A stretch of 34,309 nt of DNA from Streptomyces sp. TRM68367. Lineage in GTDB: Bacteria > Actinomycetota > Actinomycetes > Streptomycetales > Streptomycetaceae. Location of the stretch: the NCBI RefSeq assembly GCF_014495685.1, contig NZ_JACTVI010000088.1, positions 1 to 34,309 of the forward strand. The letters run 5' to 3'. A program made the translations under genes and the position numbers. This document shows, one piece after another, positions 23,223 to 30,661 of the stretch (position 1 is its first letter; each line of letters starts with the position of its first letter). The notes below the pieces were generated by a model, which saw nothing but the letters and a program-made list of their open reading frames with translations, searched no databases and was not told the origin of the DNA.

Positions 23223-23400
23223 GTGGCTAGTTCGCCATTCGTTGCAAGCCATTTTTGTAGTGCCGTCTGTCAAGTGGTGGCTAGTGATACCCCGTATGGC
23301 CAGGGCTTTGTGACGCATGTGGCGGGCTACACCTCGCTACATGGCCACTACACGCCACTACACGCCACTAGTTGCGACATTGGCTAGTGGAGGCTAGTTT
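23223..23400. promoter_or_regulatory. Multi-site operator region of the lysogeny switch
   Basis: The core GGCTAGT occurs at 23223-23231 (GTGGCTAGT), 23277-23286 (GTGGCTAGTG), 23381-23390 (TGGCTAGTGG) and 23391-23399 (AGGCTAGTT), and in reverse as CGCCACTAG at 23363-23371. Related 10-base tandem units GCCACTACAC run from 23344 to 23372. A TTGACA-like box reads on the minus strand at 23268-23273. The last two copies overlap the promoter of the cro-like gene. They are good candidates for cooperative repressor binding. Confidence 0.7.
23372..23400 (+). promoter_or_regulatory. Early promoter, leaderless start of the cro-like gene
   Basis: TTGCGA (23372-23377) and TAGTTT (23395-23400) are 17 bases apart, and the -10 ends seven bases before the ATG at 23408. 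No Shine-Dalgarno is present, which fits a leaderless mRNA. Confidence 0.6.
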
Positions 23401-23407
23401 TCACCAC

Positions 23408-23698
23408 ATGACCCACCCTCCCCAGGGGCGCCGTAGGCGTCCTATGAACCACGCCCCGGAAGCGGTGAAGTACGCCCGCGAGGCTGCCGGGCTGACCCTG
23501 AAGGAGCTGGCCGAACGTGTCGGCGTCAGCGAGCCGCTGATGAGCGCGATCGAGCGCGGGCAGCGCAACGCCACCCCGAAGAACCTCAACAAGATGGCCG
23601 AGGCGCTGAACTGCCCGCGGGTCGTGCTGGAGGCCAAACGCGTCCAGACCCCGTATCCGGCGCCGGTGGCCGAGCCGCGGGAACGGCAGACGGCATGA
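23408..23698 (+). CDS. XRE-family helix-turn-helix regulator, cro-like
   Basis: A 96-residue protein whose HTH spans about 25-75 (YAREAAGLTLKELAERVGVSEPLMSAIERGQRNATPKNL). It is the first gene of the rightward early operon, divergent from the larger repressor. The start at 23408 fits the promoter -10; ATG 23444 (MNHAPEAVKY) is the alternative and gives just the HTH. The C-terminus is Pro/Arg-rich. The stop overlaps the next gene's ATG by four bases. The role as a Cro counterpart is inferred from position and size. Confidence 0.85.
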   Translation: MTHPPQGRRRRPMNHAPEAVKYAREAAGLTLKELAERVGVSEPLMSAIERGQRNATPKNLNKMAEALNCPRVVLEAKRVQTPYPAPVAEPRERQTA

Positions 23699-24021
23699 GC
23701 CGCCGCCCCCACTGCCGGTGCACGGCCGTACGCAACTACCGGTACGAGGAGGCCGCGGAAAAACTGGGCTGCAAGCCGCGGTTTCTCCAGGAGAACAGGC
23801 ACCGCATCCCCCACCAGAAGATCGGTGAGGCGGTCGTGTTCTGCGAGTGCGAACTGTCCATCGCGCAGTCCCTGTTCACCGTGCTGCCGGATGAGTTCCT
23901 GGCCCAGTTCCCCGAGTTCGCGCCGCCCTCTGTGAAGGCGCAGCCCCCCGCCGCTGTCACCGCGCTGGCCGCCATCCGTCCCTCGCAGGGGCGCAAGAAG
24001 GCCACGGCGAGCACGGGCTGA
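23695..24021 (+). CDS. Excisionase-like MerR-type DNA-binding protein
   Basis: The 108-residue protein has a winged-helix of the AlpA/excisionase type: YEEAAEKLGCKPRFLQEN (helix-turn-helix, about 17-34) followed by RIPHQKIGEAVVFCECELSI, which matches the wing with its strand and the following helix. It starts with a cysteine/histidine-rich segment (HCRCTAV). It overlaps the cro-like gene by four bases. As excisionase it would bend attachment-site DNA and steer the integrase to excision; a transcription-factor role is the alternative. Confidence 0.7.
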   Translation: MSRRPHCRCTAVRNYRYEEAAEKLGCKPRFLQENRHRIPHQKIGEAVVFCECELSIAQSLFTVLPDEFLAQFPEFAPPSVKAQPPAAVTALAAIRPSQGRKKATASTG

Positions 24022-24112
24022 TCAGTGGTGGTCGGGGCCCATGCGGACCGTTGGCCCGATCCGCCGCCCCGACCACCGGGTCACCTCCCAACGAGCCAAG
24101 AGAGGCAACCCC

Positions 24113-24430
24113 TTGCCGAACCCTATCCACCCACCCCCACGCGAGAGCAGACGAGTGAGCTCCACAACCACCACGGGCGAGGTGCTCATGTGCGTCGCCC
24201 TGTCCACCGCCCTGTACGCCGCCTTGTTCGTGCCGTTCTGCCTGCTCATGAACCGCGACCCGGAGAAGGACACCCGCACCGGCCACAAGCCGGACGCGGG
24301 CGGGTCCACTCCGCCCCCGGCCGCGTACAGCCGCGACGACTTCCCCCACGTGCAGATCCTCGCCGTTGGCCGCCCCGTGCGCCCGGCTGGCCGCCACCGC
24401 ATGCCCTCGCGAAAGGAAACCGTTCGATGA
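24113..24430 (+). CDS. Small single-pass membrane protein
   Basis: About 105 residues, with one hydrophobic segment (VLMCVALSTALYAALFVPFCLLM) near residues 23-45, and a polar Pro/Arg-rich tail. TTG 24113 is chosen because AGAGAGG lies seven bases before it; GTG 24156 would give a 91-residue form with the same membrane helix. Not recognised. It overlaps the next gene by four bases. Confidence 0.6.
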   Translation: MPNPIHPPPRESRRVSSTTTTGEVLMCVALSTALYAALFVPFCLLMNRDPEKDTRTGHKPDAGGSTPPPAAYSRDDFPHVQILAVGRPVRPAGRHRMPSRKETVR

Positions 24431-24705
24431 CCGGCCCGGACCACTACCGAGAGGCGGAGCGCCTCACCCGTCAGGCGGGCACCTGGATGGACGCGGACAC
24501 CGGCTGGAAGGCCCACCTGCCCACCAGTGAGCGCCTCGCCCACCGCATGGCCGACCTCGCCGAGGCCCAGGTGCACGCCACCCTCGCCAACGCCGCAGCG
24601 ACCGCGCTGAACGACAACGCCACGGATGAGGGCGGCATGCCGCTGGAGGACTACGACGCGTGGCGTGAGGTCGCCGGTGTCGCTCGCAAGGGGGCGGCCA
24701 AGTGA
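24427..24705 (+). CDS. Phage-associated hypothetical protein
   Basis: A 92-residue, mainly helical, acidic protein (HYREAERLTRQAGTWMDADT..., LAHRMADLAEAQVHATLANAAATALN). It has no signal or membrane segment. AAAGGA precedes the ATG, which overlaps the previous stop; its own stop overlaps the YqaJ start. Similar small proteins occur before recombination genes in actinophages, but the function is not known to me. Confidence 0.7.
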   Translation: MTGPDHYREAERLTRQAGTWMDADTGWKAHLPTSERLAHRMADLAEAQVHATLANAAATALNDNATDEGGMPLEDYDAWREVAGVARKGAAK

Positions 24706-25745
24706 CCGCCACCCTGACCGCCCCCACCGGCGGACTTCCCGACGCCCCGACCGCCCGCCTGCTGCTGCCGCGTGACGCGTCGGAGGAGCAGTGGCTGGAG
24801 GTACGCCGGACCGGCATCGGCGGGTCGGACATGGCCGCCATCCTCGGGCTGGACAAGCGGCGCGGCCCGCGCCGGGTGTACGAGGAGAAGCACGGTTACA
24901 GCGAGCCGGAGAACTCCTACATGCGGTGGGGCCGCAAGCTGGAGCCCCTCATCGCGGAGGGCTTCGAGGAGGAGACCGGCCTTACCACCGCCATGCCCCC
25001 GGGCACGCTCGTGCACCTGGAGCACTCCTGGGCGCTCGCCAACGTGGACCGGTACGTCCTGGACGGCCACGTCGTGGCGCCGCTGGAGTGCAAGAGCAAG
25101 TCGGAGTACCTCGCGGATGAGTGGGAGGACTCCGAGGAGGCCCCGGACGGGCCCGCGTTGCAAGCCCACTGGTACACGGCGGTTGGCGGCTGGTCGCACT
25201 CCTACGTGGCCGCTCTCCTCGGCGGTAACCGGCTGACGATCTTCCGGCAGGAGCGCAACGAGGAGCTCATCAAGGAGCTGTTCGCCCACGCGGAGCAGTG
25301 GTACCAGCGGCACATCGTGGAGGGCTTCCCGCCGCCGGTCGACGGGCTGGAGTCCACGAAGGAGCTGCTGGCCGCCCTGTGGGAGGTGCGGCCGGAGGCG
25401 GTGGCCGAGATCCCGGTGGACACCGCCAAGTCGCTGCGGGCGCAGCGCGCGGACCTCAAGGCGCGCGTGAAAGCGCTGGAGGCGCAACTCGTCACCGTTG
25501 AGAACCAGATGCGGGATGAGGCCAAGGACGCCGAGATCGTCAAGTCCAACGGCACGGTCGCCTGGACCTGGAAGCAGAACGGCAACTTCAGCGCGACGAC
25601 GTTCCGGGAGCAGTACCCGGAGTTGGCCGCCCAGTACGTCAAGAGCGTCGAGGTCATCGACACCGACCGGCTCAAGACGGAGCACAAGGACATCTACCGC
25701 AAGTGCCGGGGCCGTCGCCTCCTCGTGCCCGCGAAGGGACTGTGA
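24702..25745 (+). CDS. YqaJ-family viral recombinase (lambda-type exonuclease)
   Basis: YqaJ exonucleases resect double-strand ends to give single strands for annealing. The 347-residue protein has the motifs in order: GIGGSDMAAILG (38-49), RWGRKLEPLIAEGFEEETG (75-93) with a conserved glutamate, NVDRYV with Asp116, and the catalytic E-x-K in LECKSKSEY (Glu129, Lys131), then LQAHWY with Gln154. A coiled-coil segment (RAQRADLKARVKALEAQLVTVENQ) and a C-terminal domain of about 100 residues follow. GTG start, four-base overlap with the previous gene. It works with the RecT annealase encoded next. Confidence 0.92.
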   Translation: MTATLTAPTGGLPDAPTARLLLPRDASEEQWLEVRRTGIGGSDMAAILGLDKRRGPRRVYEEKHGYSEPENSYMRWGRKLEPLIAEGFEEETGLTTAMPPGTLVHLEHSWALANVDRYVLDGHVVAPLECKSKSEYLADEWEDSEEAPDGPALQAHWYTAVGGWSHSYVAALLGGNRLTIFRQERNEELIKELFAHAEQWYQRHIVEGFPPPVDGLESTKELLAALWEVRPEAVAEIPVDTAKSLRAQRADLKARVKALEAQLVTVENQMRDEAKDAEIVKSNGTVAWTWKQNGNFSATTFREQYPELAAQYVKSVEVIDTDRLKTEHKDIYRKCRGRRLLVPAKGL

Positions 25746-25748
25746 CTC

Positions 25749-26738
25749 ATGTCGAACACTCTGCTCAGTCGCGTCAAGGCGGCCACGTCCGGCGCCCCGG
25801 CCCCGGCGGGCCCGCCGCTGGAGGACGTGCAGCACGACCCCGGCCAGGACATACCGGAGACCCCCGCGGAGCACGCGGAGCAGGAGGCCGCCGCGGACGC
25901 GGCCATGGAGTGGCTGCTGCGGTACGAGGGCCAGTTCACCGAGGCCCTGCCCAAGCACATGGACACCGGCGCGTTCTTCGCCGCCGTGCGCAACCTGCTG
26001 CCGGACATCGCCGGGTGCAGCCCTGCCAGTCAGCTCCAGTCGCTGCTGACGTGCGCCCGGTTCGGTCTGATCCCGGACGGCCACCAGGCCGTCATCAAGG
26101 CCGACGGCCGTACGGCCGTGTTCGTGCCGACCTACCACGGCTACATCGACCTCATGTACCGGTCCGGACGGGTGCAGTCCGTGCACGTCGGCATGATCCA
26201 CGCCGGGGACGACTGGACGTTCGAGCCGAGCGCCCCGCAGCCGGACGACTTCATGCACCGGCCCCGGGTGGAACTGCCGAAGGAGCAGCGCGGGGAGCCG
26301 ATCCTGGCGTACGCGTTCTGCTGGATGCGAGGCGGCGGCCGGTCGCAGGTGATCGTGCTGTCCCGGGAGGACGCGGAGCAGATCCGCGACGAGTACAGCG
26401 AGGCCTACCGGCGCGCGGAGCAGACCGGTAAGCGGGACAGCTTCTGGCACACCCGCTTCCCGGACATGTGGCTCAAGACCGGCATCCGCCGCCTGTTCAA
26501 GTACGTGCCGACCTCCCCGGAGCTGCGGCAGTTGGCCGCCGCGGACGAGGCCGGGGAGCAAGGGCTGCCGCAGATCCTGCACGCCCCGGACCCGGAGACG
26601 GAAGCGCTCACCGCGGAGGCGGAGCAGGCCGCCGAGGCGGCGGAGGGCTCGCAGGAGCCCGCCGGTAAGCCGGTGGCCGTCAAGGTGCGGCGCGGCCGGT
26701 CCAAGCCCAAGAAGCAGCGCGGTGGGCGCAAGCGGTGA
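25749..26738 (+). CDS. recT: RecT-family single-strand annealing protein
   Basis: RecT anneals complementary single strands for phage replication and repair. The 329-residue protein has the family core at about 55-260: FFAAVRNLLPDIAGCSPASQLQSLLTCARFGLIPDGHQAV, TYHGYIDLMYRSGRVQSVHVGMIHAGD, VIVLSREDAEQIRD and TRFPDMWLKTGIRRLFKYVPTSPELRQ. An acidic linker and a very basic tail (RRGRSKPKKQRGGRKR) follow, a likely nucleic-acid contact. It starts three bases after the yqaJ stop and forms a Red-like pair with it. Confidence 0.93.
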   Translation: MSNTLLSRVKAATSGAPAPAGPPLEDVQHDPGQDIPETPAEHAEQEAAADAAMEWLLRYEGQFTEALPKHMDTGAFFAAVRNLLPDIAGCSPASQLQSLLTCARFGLIPDGHQAVIKADGRTAVFVPTYHGYIDLMYRSGRVQSVHVGMIHAGDDWTFEPSAPQPDDFMHRPRVELPKEQRGEPILAYAFCWMRGGGRSQVIVLSREDAEQIRDEYSEAYRRAEQTGKRDSFWHTRFPDMWLKTGIRRLFKYVPTSPELRQLAAADEAGEQGLPQILHAPDPETEALTAEAEQAAEAAEGSQEPAGKPVAVKVRRGRSKPKKQRGGRKR

Positions 26739-27064
26739 CACGCGCCCTCATCGGGGCCGCGGTGCTGGCCCTGGCCCTCGCAGCGCTTGCCGCACTCGTG
26801 TGGTGGGCGCTGCGGGGGACCGGCCGGCACCGGGCCCCCCGCCGCCGCTACCTGGGCCAAACCCAGCCCGGCACCGGCCTGATCACGCCGTATGACCCCG
26901 AGGCCGCCCGCCTGCTTGAAGCGGCCGTGGAGGCCGGCGAGGCCGAGCTGCTGGACACCGATTACTGCCCGGTCGAGGACCGGATCACCCCGCATGCCGT
27001 GCACGCCGACGGGTCCGCCCGCTGCTGGACGTGCACCCCTGAGACGACAGGCAACCGCTCATGA
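26735..27064 (+). CDS. Small membrane protein of the phage early operon
   Basis: A 109-residue protein with an N-terminal membrane helix (LIGAAVLALALAALAALVWWAL, about 5-26) and a soluble part with HAVHADGSARCWTC near the end, where His and Cys residues could bind a metal. GTG start overlapping the recT stop by four bases. Not recognised. Confidence 0.7.
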   Translation: MTRALIGAAVLALALAALAALVWWALRGTGRHRAPRRRYLGQTQPGTGLITPYDPEAARLLEAAVEAGEAELLDTDYCPVEDRITPHAVHADGSARCWTCTPETTGNRS

Positions 27065-27762
27065 CGATTACGGAACCGTTCGGCCCGGAGTACCTGGCCC
27101 CCGCTCAGCCGCCGTGCCCGGACTGCGAGTGCTGCACCGCCCGCTTGTGTGAGAAGGGACGGAACAGTCTCTCCCAGTGCCACGGCCACACCACGACGGA
27201 GCTGATGGAGACGGTGGCCGGATGCCCGTGCTCCTCCCCGAGAACCCGCGGCACGCACGCGTGGCGCATCGCCCGCATCAACGCCACCCGCACCGCCGTT
27301 GAGCGGCCCCTGGACGAGGCCGCGGAAACGGTCCTGCGGGCACTGCACGCCGGGGAGGACGGATTCCATGACCCGGCCGGCATGGTCACCCCGCTGCGCG
27401 CCCGCGGCTACGTGCAGGTGGAGGAGGGCGTCACCTCCATCACCGAGCTCGGGCGCACGTACCTGACCGCCCGGGACGAGCCCCGGTTCGTCACCCCGGT
27501 GGAGGTGGAGGCCGTAGACCTCACCACCCGTACGGCCCGCGTGGTCGTCGTCGGGTGGCACATGACGGAGCCCGTCACGGTCCTGGCGGACCAGCTCGCC
27601 AACGACACCGGGCTCCACCTCAAGGAGCTGGAGGGCGCGCACCTGGAGGCCGCGGCCAACTGCCGCGCCAAGGACCCGGACGACATCGTGCTGACGGCGA
27701 TCCGCGTTGCGCCGCCGCTCCCGGAGGGCTGGCTGGACGGGACGGTGACCAGCGGTGAGTGA
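27061..27762 (+). CDS. Hypothetical phage protein with N-terminal cysteine cluster
   Basis: The 233-residue protein has a cysteine-rich start (PPCPDCECCTARLCEKGRNSL, then CHGHT and CPCSSPRTRGTHAW) consistent with zinc binding. A winged-helix-like middle (DEAAETVLRALHAGEDGFHDPAGMVTPLRARGYVQVEEGVTSITELGRTYL, about 82-137) resembles HTH regulators. A mixed C-terminal domain follows. A DNA-binding role is suggested but not shown. It overlaps both neighbours. Confidence 0.65.
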   Translation: MTITEPFGPEYLAPAQPPCPDCECCTARLCEKGRNSLSQCHGHTTTELMETVAGCPCSSPRTRGTHAWRIARINATRTAVERPLDEAAETVLRALHAGEDGFHDPAGMVTPLRARGYVQVEEGVTSITELGRTYLTARDEPRFVTPVEVEAVDLTTRTARVVVVGWHMTEPVTVLADQLANDTGLHLKELEGAHLEAAANCRAKDPDDIVLTAIRVAPPLPEGWLDGTVTSGE

Positions 27763-28291
27763 GCCGACCCTGCTCGACGTTCCCGCGGCGGCGCCGTCGG
27801 CGCCCGAGCCGACGCTGATCATCGTGGTGCACGGGATACCGGGCCCGCAGGGCAGCAAGAGCCACAAGGGCGGCGGGCGCATGGTGGAGTCCTCTGCCAA
27901 GGTCAAGCCGTGGCGGGAGTCCGTGGCTTGGCGGGCGATCGAGGCCCGCACAAAGGTGCGCGGCTGGCAGCCCCTCACCGGCGCGGTGGCGCTGTCCATG
28001 GTGTTCACCGTCGCCCGGCCCAAGAGCCATTTCGGCATGGGCCGTAACGCGGGCGTGCTGCGCCCCTCGGCGCCGCCTCGCCCGGACAAGAAGCCGGACC
28101 TGTCCAAACTGGTGCGGTCCACGGAGGACGCCCTTACTACCGCGCTGGTGTACCGGGATGACGCGCTGGTCGTGGAGTACCGCGGGCTGGGGAAGTGGTA
28201 CGAGACCGACCACGGCAGCGTGCCGGGTGTCCTGGACTCCCCGGGCTGCGTCATCCGCGTGTGGTCCCTCGCGGACGAGGCGGCCTCATGA
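27755..28291 (+). CDS. RusA-family Holliday-junction endonuclease
   Basis: RusA resolves Holliday junctions by paired nicks. The 178-residue protein shows the family fold: GIPGPQGSKSHKGGGRM (about 28-43), then RPDKKPDLSKLVRSTEDALT with the metal-binding aspartates Asp115 and Asp125, and LVYRDDALVVEYR with Asp135/Asp136. It overlaps the upstream gene by eight bases. With YqaJ and RecT it completes a recombination set able to process, anneal and resolve phage DNA. Confidence 0.9.
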   Translation: MSEPTLLDVPAAAPSAPEPTLIIVVHGIPGPQGSKSHKGGGRMVESSAKVKPWRESVAWRAIEARTKVRGWQPLTGAVALSMVFTVARPKSHFGMGRNAGVLRPSAPPRPDKKPDLSKLVRSTEDALTTALVYRDDALVVEYRGLGKWYETDHGSVPGVLDSPGCVIRVWSLADEAAS

Positions 28292-28752
28292 GGCGCGGGG
28301 AGCAGGTGACGGACGCGGAGATCTCCCGCGCCCTGGACCGCGCGGACGTGTCGGTCCTCGCGGTGGCGCGGGAACTCGGGTGCGGCTACGCCAGGGTGCG
28401 CGGCATCCGTGAGCGGCGCGGCCTGCCGGTGTACCAGCGGGGACGCCGGGCGGCTGCCGCGTCCTGGGATGAGGCCCTCGCCGAGCGGCTGCTCGCGACG
28501 CCGGACGGTCACGTGGACTGGACGGGCGCCCGACAGGCCGGATCCGGTACGCCGATCCTGCACTGGCGGGAGCGCAAGACCACCGCGGCCCGGGCCGTGT
28601 TCGCCAAGCACTACGGGCGGGAGCCGGTCGGCAAGGTCAGCCAGACGTGCGAGTACGAACACTGTCTGCACGGTGAGCACCTGGAGGACCGGCCAATGCG
28701 GGAGCAGCGGCGCGCCCGAGAGGAGGGGGCTGATGGGCGTGTGGCTGCTTGA
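28288..28752 (+). CDS. HTH protein fused to HNH-like zinc domain without catalytic histidine
   Basis: The 154-residue protein has an N-terminal HTH (VTDAEISRALDRADVSVLAVARELGCGYARVRGIRERRGLP, about 7-47). A domain like phage HNH endonucleases follows: WTGARQAGSGTPILHWRE (78-95), then CEYEHCLHGEHLED, with Cys121, Cys126 and His131 as zinc ligands. The usual H-x-C at the catalytic position reads Q-T-C (Gln119), so cleavage is doubtful. It resembles the C-terminal half of the 33301 protein. It overlaps the rusA stop by four bases, and the next gene starts 20 bases before its end. Confidence 0.7.
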   Translation: MRRGEQVTDAEISRALDRADVSVLAVARELGCGYARVRGIRERRGLPVYQRGRRAAAASWDEALAERLLATPDGHVDWTGARQAGSGTPILHWRERKTTAARAVFAKHYGREPVGKVSQTCEYEHCLHGEHLEDRPMREQRRAREEGADGRVAA

Positions 28753-29053
28753 GGCCCTCATCGACCTCGCCGAGCTGGTGGACAACGCCGTGCGGACGGC
28801 GCACACATGGGGCCCGGCGGCAGGGGTCGCCGGCACCCTCGGCGTGGCCCTCGGATGGCATGCCTCCGGACGCTTCCGGCCGTGTCCGGAGGCGGATCCG
28901 GACGCGGATCCGGATGTCCGGACCGCCGTCCGGACGGGCGCGGACGCGGACCACGACACCGTGACCGTCCCGGCCCCCACCTGCGCGGATACATGTCCGG
29001 ACTGGTGCGGGCGGACGTGCCCGGAGCTGTCCTGGAGGAACAGGGAGGCCTGA
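28733..29053 (+). CDS. Membrane-linked protein with cysteine-rich C-terminus
   Basis: A 106-residue protein that starts at ATG 28733 behind GGAGG. It has a probable membrane helix (GPAAGVAGTLGVALGWHA, about 27-44), an Asp/Ala-rich repeat (ADPDADPDVRTAVRTGADADHD) and a C-terminus with four cysteines in CADTCPDWCGRTCPEL. Six TCCGGA words between 28886 and 28997 mark this stretch at the DNA level. Function unknown. Confidence 0.65.
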   Translation: MGVWLLEALIDLAELVDNAVRTAHTWGPAAGVAGTLGVALGWHASGRFRPCPEADPDADPDVRTAVRTGADADHDTVTVPAPTCADTCPDWCGRTCPELSWRNREA

Positions 29054-29347
29054 ATGCCTCGTCCGAGCCGCTACGCCCCGGACGCCTTGGCGCGGGCCGC
29101 GGACTGGAGCGCGGATGCCGCCTGCAAGGGCTGGGACACAGAGCTGTTCTACGCGCCCGTGACGGACCCGGACACCAGGCAGGCGAAAGCCATCTGCCGC
29201 GGCTGTCCGGTCCTCGCGGAGTGCCTGGCGGACGCGATGGCTCGCGCGGAGCCCTACGGGGTGTGGGGCGGGGTGGACGAGGACGAACGCGGCGCGCTGA
29301 TCCGTCGGCGGCGGGCCGCGGCCCGGAAGCAAGAGAGGAAGCGATGA
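29054..29347 (+). CDS. WhiB-family iron-sulfur transcription factor
   Basis: WhiB-like proteins hold a 4Fe-4S cluster and bind sigma factors to control development, sporulation or redox response in actinobacteria. This 97-residue protein has the four cluster cysteines at 24, 48, 51 and 57 (C...CRGCPVLAEC), the G(V/I)WGG turn at 69-73 and a basic DNA-binding tail (RRRRAAARKQERKR). Phages such as mycobacteriophage TM4 carry WhiB copies that block host WhiB2. The ATG follows the upstream stop directly. A role in steering host transcription is inferred. Confidence 0.93.
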   Translation: MPRPSRYAPDALARAADWSADAACKGWDTELFYAPVTDPDTRQAKAICRGCPVLAECLADAMARAEPYGVWGGVDEDERGALIRRRRAAARKQERKR

Positions 29348-29574
29348 GCAACACCAGCGGGGAGCGGCGCCGTTACCGGCCCCGCATGAACGACGAGGCA
29401 CGCCTGGCCAAGGGCCGACAGCTGCGCCCGAAGTACGAGCACGGCGCGACGATCCGGGCGCTCGCCGAGGAGGCGGGCCTGTCGTACTGGCAGACGCGGG
29501 AGCTGCTGCTGGACGCCGGGACGCTGCTGCGCGGGCGAGGCGCCCGCATACCCACCACTGACCACCGGGCGTAG
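29344..29574 (+). CDS. Small helix-turn-helix protein
   Basis: A 76-residue basic protein with one HTH (YEHGATIRALAEEAGLSYWQTRELLLDAGTLLRGRG, about 31-66), of the short resolvase/sigma-like type (the HTH_23 or Lsr2-companion sort). It overlaps the whiB stop by four bases, so the two are coupled. Possibly a DNA-binding partner or regulator; function unknown. Confidence 0.75.
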   Translation: MSNTSGERRRYRPRMNDEARLAKGRQLRPKYEHGATIRALAEEAGLSYWQTRELLLDAGTLLRGRGARIPTTDHRA

Positions 29575-29621
29575 AGCGCCCGGGCCCCCTTTCACGACCA
29601 CCCCCTCACCTGGAGATCACC

Positions 29622-30368
29622 ATGAGTCTCTTCCGTAGGTCCACCCCCACCCCTGCCCCCGCGGCCTCGGCGCCCGTGCCGACCGGCCAGGGTCCGGCGA
29701 TCAGCCTGGACAAGGTGCCGGCGTCGCTGGTCAACCTGGCCAAGGTTGCCGCGGTTTCCCTGGAGAAGAAGGGACTCACCGGGCAGCGCGCGGCGGTGTA
29801 CCTGGTCATGGACCATTCCGGCAGCATGACCCCCTTCTACGCCGACGGCAGCATGCAGCACCTCGCGGACCAGGGGCTCGCCCTGTCCACGAACCTGGAC
29901 GATGACGGGCGGGTGCCGCTGATCTTCTTCGGCAGCCGCGTGGACCACGACCGCAGCGTGACCCTGGACAACTTCCAGGGCGTCATCCACAGCACCCACC
30001 GATCCGTGCCGTGGGGCAGTACCGACTACGCGCAGGCCATCGACTACGTGGTCAACCTGCACGAGGGCACGCCGATACCGGGGCTGGTGATCTTCCAGAC
30101 GGACGGTGACCCGGACTCCGAGCGCGCGGCAGAGGACGCGCTGCGCAGGGCGTCCAAGGCGCCGCTGTTCTTCGCGTTCGTCGGATTCGGCCGACGGGTC
30201 AACTTCCTCAAGCGGCTGGACAAGCTGCGCGGCCGGGCGGTGGACAACGCGTCGTTCTTCCACGCGGACGACCCGTTCATGGTGAGCGACGAGGCGCTCT
30301 ACGACGGTCTCACCCACGAGTACGGCTCATGGCTGACCGCCGCCCGTGCCGCCGGGATCGTGCTGTGA
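29622..30368 (+). CDS. vWA-domain protein (TerF/TerY-like)
   Basis: The 248-residue protein has a von Willebrand A domain from about 57 to 240 with the metal-ion-dependent adhesion motif DHSGSM (Asp64, Ser66, Ser68), later WGSTDYAQAI and FQTDGDPDS carrying the other ligands. The first 25 residues are Pro/Ala-rich and the segment KVPASLVNLAKVAAVSLEKKGL is typical of cytosolic TerF-like vWA proteins linked to tellurite/stress modules. TGGAG precedes the ATG. No ter genes are next to it, so its partner is unknown; a scaffold or phage-defence-related role is conjecture. Confidence 0.88.
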   Translation: MSLFRRSTPTPAPAASAPVPTGQGPAISLDKVPASLVNLAKVAAVSLEKKGLTGQRAAVYLVMDHSGSMTPFYADGSMQHLADQGLALSTNLDDDGRVPLIFFGSRVDHDRSVTLDNFQGVIHSTHRSVPWGSTDYAQAIDYVVNLHEGTPIPGLVIFQTDGDPDSERAAEDALRRASKAPLFFAFVGFGRRVNFLKRLDKLRGRAVDNASFFHADDPFMVSDEALYDGLTHEYGSWLTAARAAGIVL

Positions 30369-30535
30369 ACCCGGTGCGCTCCGTCCTGCTCGGGATCGCG
30401 TGCGGGAGCGTGGCCGGCGCCCTGGCCGCGTTCATGCCGGTCTTCGCGCCCTGGTGGTGGCTGGTCGCCCTGATCGTGGGTCTGTTCGTGGCTGCGGCCG
30501 ATCTCCTCGCCGGGTGGTTGAGCCCGCGCACCTGA
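30365..30535 (+). CDS. Small two-helix membrane protein
   Basis: A 56-residue hydrophobic protein with two membrane helices (SVLLGIACGSVAGALAAFM and PWWWLVALIVGLFVAAADLLAG). The GTG start overlaps the vWA stop by four bases. Size and topology suit a holin or a membrane anchor, but its place in the early operon argues against a lysis gene. The 30536-30661 gap has a hairpin (AACGGCC near 30546 with GGCCGTT near 30584) and a CCCCC/GGGGG pair. Confidence 0.65.
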   Translation: MNPVRSVLLGIACGSVAGALAAFMPVFAPWWWLVALIVGLFVAAADLLAGWLSPRT

Positions 30536-30661
30536 CCCCCTGAATAACGGCCGGGCGAGGCACCCCCTCAACTCCCGCCCCCTGGCCGTTCCCGGGCTCG
30601 CCCCCTCCTCCCCCAACGGGGGTGGGCCCGGGCCGCTCCCACACTCCTGAAAGGCACGTCC

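Noticed and set aside
23343..23372. Short tandem 10-base repeats as a CRISPR array
   Set aside because: Units are contiguous without spacers and far too short; they fit operator sites.
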